DNA of 15,118 nucleotides, taken from Gammaproteobacteria bacterium (lineage in GTDB: Bacteria > Pseudomonadota > Gammaproteobacteria > DSM-16500). The position numbers and the translations under genes were made by a program. The stretch is from NCBI GenBank assembly GCA_009885665.1, contig VFKI01000066.1, positions 1 to 15,118 on the forward strand, in the 5' to 3' direction. Numbering within the stretch: the first letter of the stretch is position 1; the number at the start of each line of letters is the position of its first letter. Shown piece by piece: positions 13,129-15,118 of this stretch. The notes under the pieces were generated by a model that saw only the letters and a program-made list of their open reading frames with translations, did not search any database and was not told the DNA's origin.

Positions 13129-14010
13129 ATGCGCGCCGCCTTTTGCACCGCTTCACTTATCGCATTACTCACGTGCCTCACCGCTTGCTCGATCAACCCC
13201 TTCGCGCACGACCGTCAAATGACCGGCAGCGCAACGGGGACACTCGTCGGCGCTGGCGTAGGCGCCGCAACATCGGCTGCCATTTTTGACAATACCAGCG
13301 CCGCCCTCCTCGGTGGCTTGGCAGGTGGCGCGATTGGCTATTATGTCACCTCACTGAACTTCGATGCCGGCGGTGTCACACACACGGGCGGCCGCGTCTT
13401 TACCCAAGGCGATTATGTCATCATCAACATTCCATCCGACCGTTTATTCGATGATAATTCTGCCGACTTACTCCCCAGCGCCATCCCTGTTTTAAAAAGC
13501 GCGCTGCGCGTCATCAACCGTTATCCCAATGACAACATCGTGATCGCCGGCCATGCCAGTGGCTTTGGCACCGATCGCGCCAATCGTACTTTATCCAAAC
13601 AACGCGCGCACGCTGTTTACACTTTCTTTTGGAATGCCGGCATTGATCGTTTCAAAGAAAACATGTTAGCAACGCGGCGCATGCGCTATGTCGGTTATGG
13701 CGATCGCAACCCTATCGCTAACTACCAAGGCGGCGCAGCCAGCATTGTTGAAAACAGCCATATCGAAATTATCGGCCACCCCAGCCGCACCGATCTACAA
13801 CCCACCCGCACACAAAATGATTTTAGCAACGTCGGTGGTCTCGGCGAGGCGCACAACCCATATAAACCCACTAACTGGAAAGACGAACACGTCATCACAC
13901 AAGCCAAGCCCGTTGATGTAAAGGATGAACAGCATAGAATCGAAGAAACTGTCTCTACTACAAAAGAGAGAACAGGGGAACTGAGCCACGAACCACCGCG
14001 TTATAAGTGA
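13129..14010 (+). CDS. OmpA-domain lipoprotein with glycine-zipper segment
   Basis: Outer-membrane lipoprotein that probably binds peptidoglycan. From ATG 13129 it has 293 residues: a signal peptide with lipobox LTAC (acylated Cys20), then a glycine-zipper stretch (about 38-75, GTLVGAGVGAAT and ALLGGLAGGAIGYYV) that may insert in the membrane. An OmpA-like domain follows (about 90-225) with SDRLFDDNSADLLPSA, IVIAGHASGFGTDRANRTLS (the Asp and, further on, LSKQRA are the usual diaminopimelate-contact region) and YVGYGDRNPIA. The usual NRRVEI strand reads NSHIEI. The start is chosen for AGGA 8 bases upstream and the signal peptide; an upstream TTG at 13069 is open but would mask it. The last 20 codons derive partly from a family B repeat fragment. 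Confidence 0.87.
   Translation: MRAAFCTASLIALLTCLTACSINPFAHDRQMTGSATGTLVGAGVGAATSAAIFDNTSAALLGGLAGGAIGYYVTSLNFDAGGVTHTGGRVFTQGDYVIINIPSDRLFDDNSADLLPSAIPVLKSALRVINRYPNDNIVIAGHASGFGTDRANRTLSKQRAHAVYTFFWNAGIDRFKENMLATRRMRYVGYGDRNPIANYQGGAASIVENSHIEIIGHPSRTDLQPTRTQNDFSNVGGLGEAHNPYKPTNWKDEHVITQAKPVDVKDEQHRIEETVSTTKERTGELSHEPPRYK
13951..13988 (+). repeat. Family B fragment in the 3' end of the OmpA-type gene
   Basis: GTCTCTACTACAAAAGAGAG followed by AACAGGGGAACTGAG aligns with the left part of the copy at 8031 (TATATCTACTACAAAAGATA, then GGATAGGAGAACGGAAG), including the identical 14-mer TCTACTACAAAAGA. The right half of the repeat is missing. It is translated as VSTTKERTGELS, in the poorly conserved tail behind the OmpA domain. 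The match is short, so homology is likely but not certain. Confidence 0.5.
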
Positions 14011-14170
14011 GCCTTAAAATCATCAAACTGCCGAATACTTTTGAAATTAAATTTTTTTAAGTTATTGATTTTAAACGATTTTTATTTTTTTAGGCCGCCT
14101 GTCAGTCCCGCCGCCATTGCGAAGCGCACGGCGAGCATGCCAAGTCTTCTTTAATTGCGAAAATTACACC
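14011..14170. other. AT-rich intergenic region between the OmpA-type and SGNH genes
   Basis: The first 85 bases are very AT-rich. The inverted pair TTAAAATCA (from about 14014) and TGATTTTAA (about 14067-14075) and the T-runs TTTTTTTAAG and TTTTTATTTTTTTAGG could hold a weak terminator and/or the promoter of the SGNH gene, but no GC-rich stem is present. A TTG-initiated extension of the SGNH frame reaches back to 14117 but has no ribosome-site support. Nothing else recognisable. Confidence 0.4.
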
Positions 14171-14881
14171 ATGTCACCAACAAACGTGCGCCCCTTAAAA
14201 ACCATTCTGTGTTATGGCGATTCCAACACATGGGGCTACGTTCCCAACATCCCCGACCCCAATAAAACATTACCGCCGCAACGCTTTGCGCGCGATATTC
14301 GCTGGCCGGGTCGCTTACAAAAAATATTAGGCGCAGCGTATTACATCATCGAAGAAGGCTTGAATTCACGCACCACGAATATAGATCATGTCGGCTCACC
14401 GCCCGACCGCAATGGTAAAACGTATTTACTGCCCTGCTTATATTCACATGCGCCACTGGATTTAGTGATTTTAATGCTCGGTGGCAACGATATGAAAACG
14501 TATTTTAACCGCACACCCGCAGATATTTGCGCAGGTCTCGCCGATTTAGTCGACACCATTCAACTGTCACAATACGGCGTAAATTTCAGTCAAGCGCCTG
14601 ATATTTTATTAGTCGCGCAAACCCCACCGCTGCCAATTTGCACAACATTCAGCGATGCCGACGGCATTTGTTGTTTTGCCGGCGGCATTGAAAAAGCACG
14701 CGCACTACCCGCATTAATGAAAACATTAGCTGAAGAAAAAGCATGCCATTTTGTCGATTTAAATGGCTCGGTCGACGCTTCGCCCATCGATGGCATGCAT
14801 TTAGATGCAGACGGCCACAAGCGCGTCGCCGAAATCATGGCAAACGCAGTCATAAAAACGTGTAACTATTCAGATGGCTAG
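14171..14881 (+). CDS. SGNH-family esterase/acyltransferase
   Basis: A 236-residue SGNH hydrolase. Block I is ILCYGDSNTWGY with nucleophile Ser18, the IEEGLNSRTTNID segment carries the block II Gly, block III is LGGND, and block V is DGMH (Asp207, His210). The combination CYGDSNTWGY...P, DIRWPGRLQ, EEGLNSRTTNID and LPLDLVI-type LDLVILMLGGND resembles the arylesterase/acyltransferase group known from Mycobacterium smegmatis (MsAcT), which acts on small esters. No signal peptide, so it is probably cytoplasmic. ATG 14171 is chosen because the fold begins there. The reading frame runs into the MITE at 14862: the last residues (NYSDG) and the TAG stop come from the element, so the native C-terminus has been replaced. 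Physiological substrate unknown. Confidence 0.87.
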   Translation: MSPTNVRPLKTILCYGDSNTWGYVPNIPDPNKTLPPQRFARDIRWPGRLQKILGAAYYIIEEGLNSRTTNIDHVGSPPDRNGKTYLLPCLYSHAPLDLVILMLGGNDMKTYFNRTPADICAGLADLVDTIQLSQYGVNFSQAPDILLVAQTPPLPICTTFSDADGICCFAGGIEKARALPALMKTLAEEKACHFVDLNGSVDASPIDGMHLDADGHKRVAEIMANAVIKTCNYSDG

Positions 14882-15118
14882 TCGGGCAAATAGCTCGCCC
14901 GGTAACTGTTCAGGTACCTTAGGCGAACGGCCATCTTTGGCCAATCTTTTACGAAAAATGGCTTCAAAATGCTCACATACTTCAATGTATGCTCCGCTTT
15001 TTCATCCATTTTTCGCAAAACCTTGGCTCAAATCTGGCCGTTTTCTGCAAAATGCAGCCCCAGCTGAATAGTTACCTCGCCCGCCTGACGCCACTTAAGG
15101 GGGAGAATCGCGATTCTC
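14862..15118 (+). mobile_element. Outer MITE at the SGNH gene end, interrupted, runs off the window
   Basis: Starts GTAACTATTCAG; its first 40 bases are identical to 1009-1048, and after the inner element its sequence 15084-15118 matches 1049-1083 with one difference, so 74 of 75 compared bases agree. This implies recent spread. The 8 bases before it, AAAAACGT (14854-14861), should be found again after its right end, which lies beyond the window. It supplies the stop codon of the SGNH gene. Confidence 0.85.
14902..15075 (+). mobile_element. Inner MITE (174 bp) nested in the outer MITE
   Basis: Ends are GTAACTGTTCAG (14902-14913) and CTGAATAGTTAC (15064-15075), inverted repeats with one mismatch. 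The flanking 8-bp duplication CTCGCCCG (14894-14901 and 15076-15083) is exact, and the empty site with a single CTCGCCCG is seen at 1041-1048. The interior belongs to the same subtype as the folA-junction element, inverted. Arms TTTTACGAAAAATGG (14947-14961) and CCATTTTTCGCAAAA (15006-15020) pair with one mismatch, and outer arms AACGGCCA and TGGCCGTT extend the hairpin. No ORF of its own; presumably moved in trans. Confidence 0.9.

Overview
The window is a stretch of chromosome from a gammaproteobacterium. The evidence is the gene order hemC-hemD-hemX-hemY, a DdlA/DdlB-type D-Ala ligase next to FolA, a symmetrical ApaH, diaminopimelate-type cell-wall enzymes and two OM-type lipoproteins. I cannot name the genus. 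The protein-coding content is mostly core metabolism and envelope biology. The unusual content is a dense population of short palindromic, apparently non-autonomous mobile repeats.

Layout: 54-947 (+) is a 3-mercaptopyruvate sulfurtransferase. 948-1349 is filled by a 142-bp palindromic repeat (family A) that is itself split by a 157-bp MITE with 12-bp ends GTAACTATTCAG and an 8-bp target duplication. 1350-3022 (-) is a two-gene unit of two different L,D-transpeptidase-fold proteins. 3350-3505 (+) is a tiny lipoprotein, followed by a second family A copy, a hairpin and tandem duplications that run into the start codon of ddl. 3785-5478 (+) holds the overlapping pair ddl-folA. Another MITE sits exactly at the convergent 3' ends of folA and a membrane glycosyltransferase-like gene. 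That gene (5580-7228, -) is broken by a one-base frameshift and also carries an in-frame palindromic insert. Its start overlaps apaH (7219-8013, -). A third family A copy separates apaH from the heme operon hemC-hemD-hemX-hemY (12201 to 8292, -). Divergent from hemC are an AmpD/AmiD-like amidase, an OmpA-domain lipoprotein and an SGNH esterase/acyltransferase (12249-14881, +). The last of these ends inside a nested MITE-in-MITE that runs off the window.

Functional themes: peptidoglycan supply and remodelling (Ddl, two L,D-transpeptidase-fold proteins, amidase, OmpA-type anchor), tetrapyrrole synthesis (HemC, HemD plus the membrane proteins HemX and HemY), folate reduction and nucleotide clean-up (FolA, ApaH).

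The best candidate for something undescribed is the repeat system. The GTAACTRTTCAG elements carry 8-bp duplications, and one is interrupted by another whose empty site can be read elsewhere in this window. Family A copies are all exactly 142 bp, and five base pairs of the terminal stem have been exchanged on both arms together. A third family (B) lies upstream of two minus-strand genes and in the 3' end of the OmpA gene. Elements repeatedly land at gene ends and provide the stop codons (folA, the glycosyltransferase, the SGNH gene) or are translated in frame. Everything here comes from reading the sequence by eye; no database search was run.
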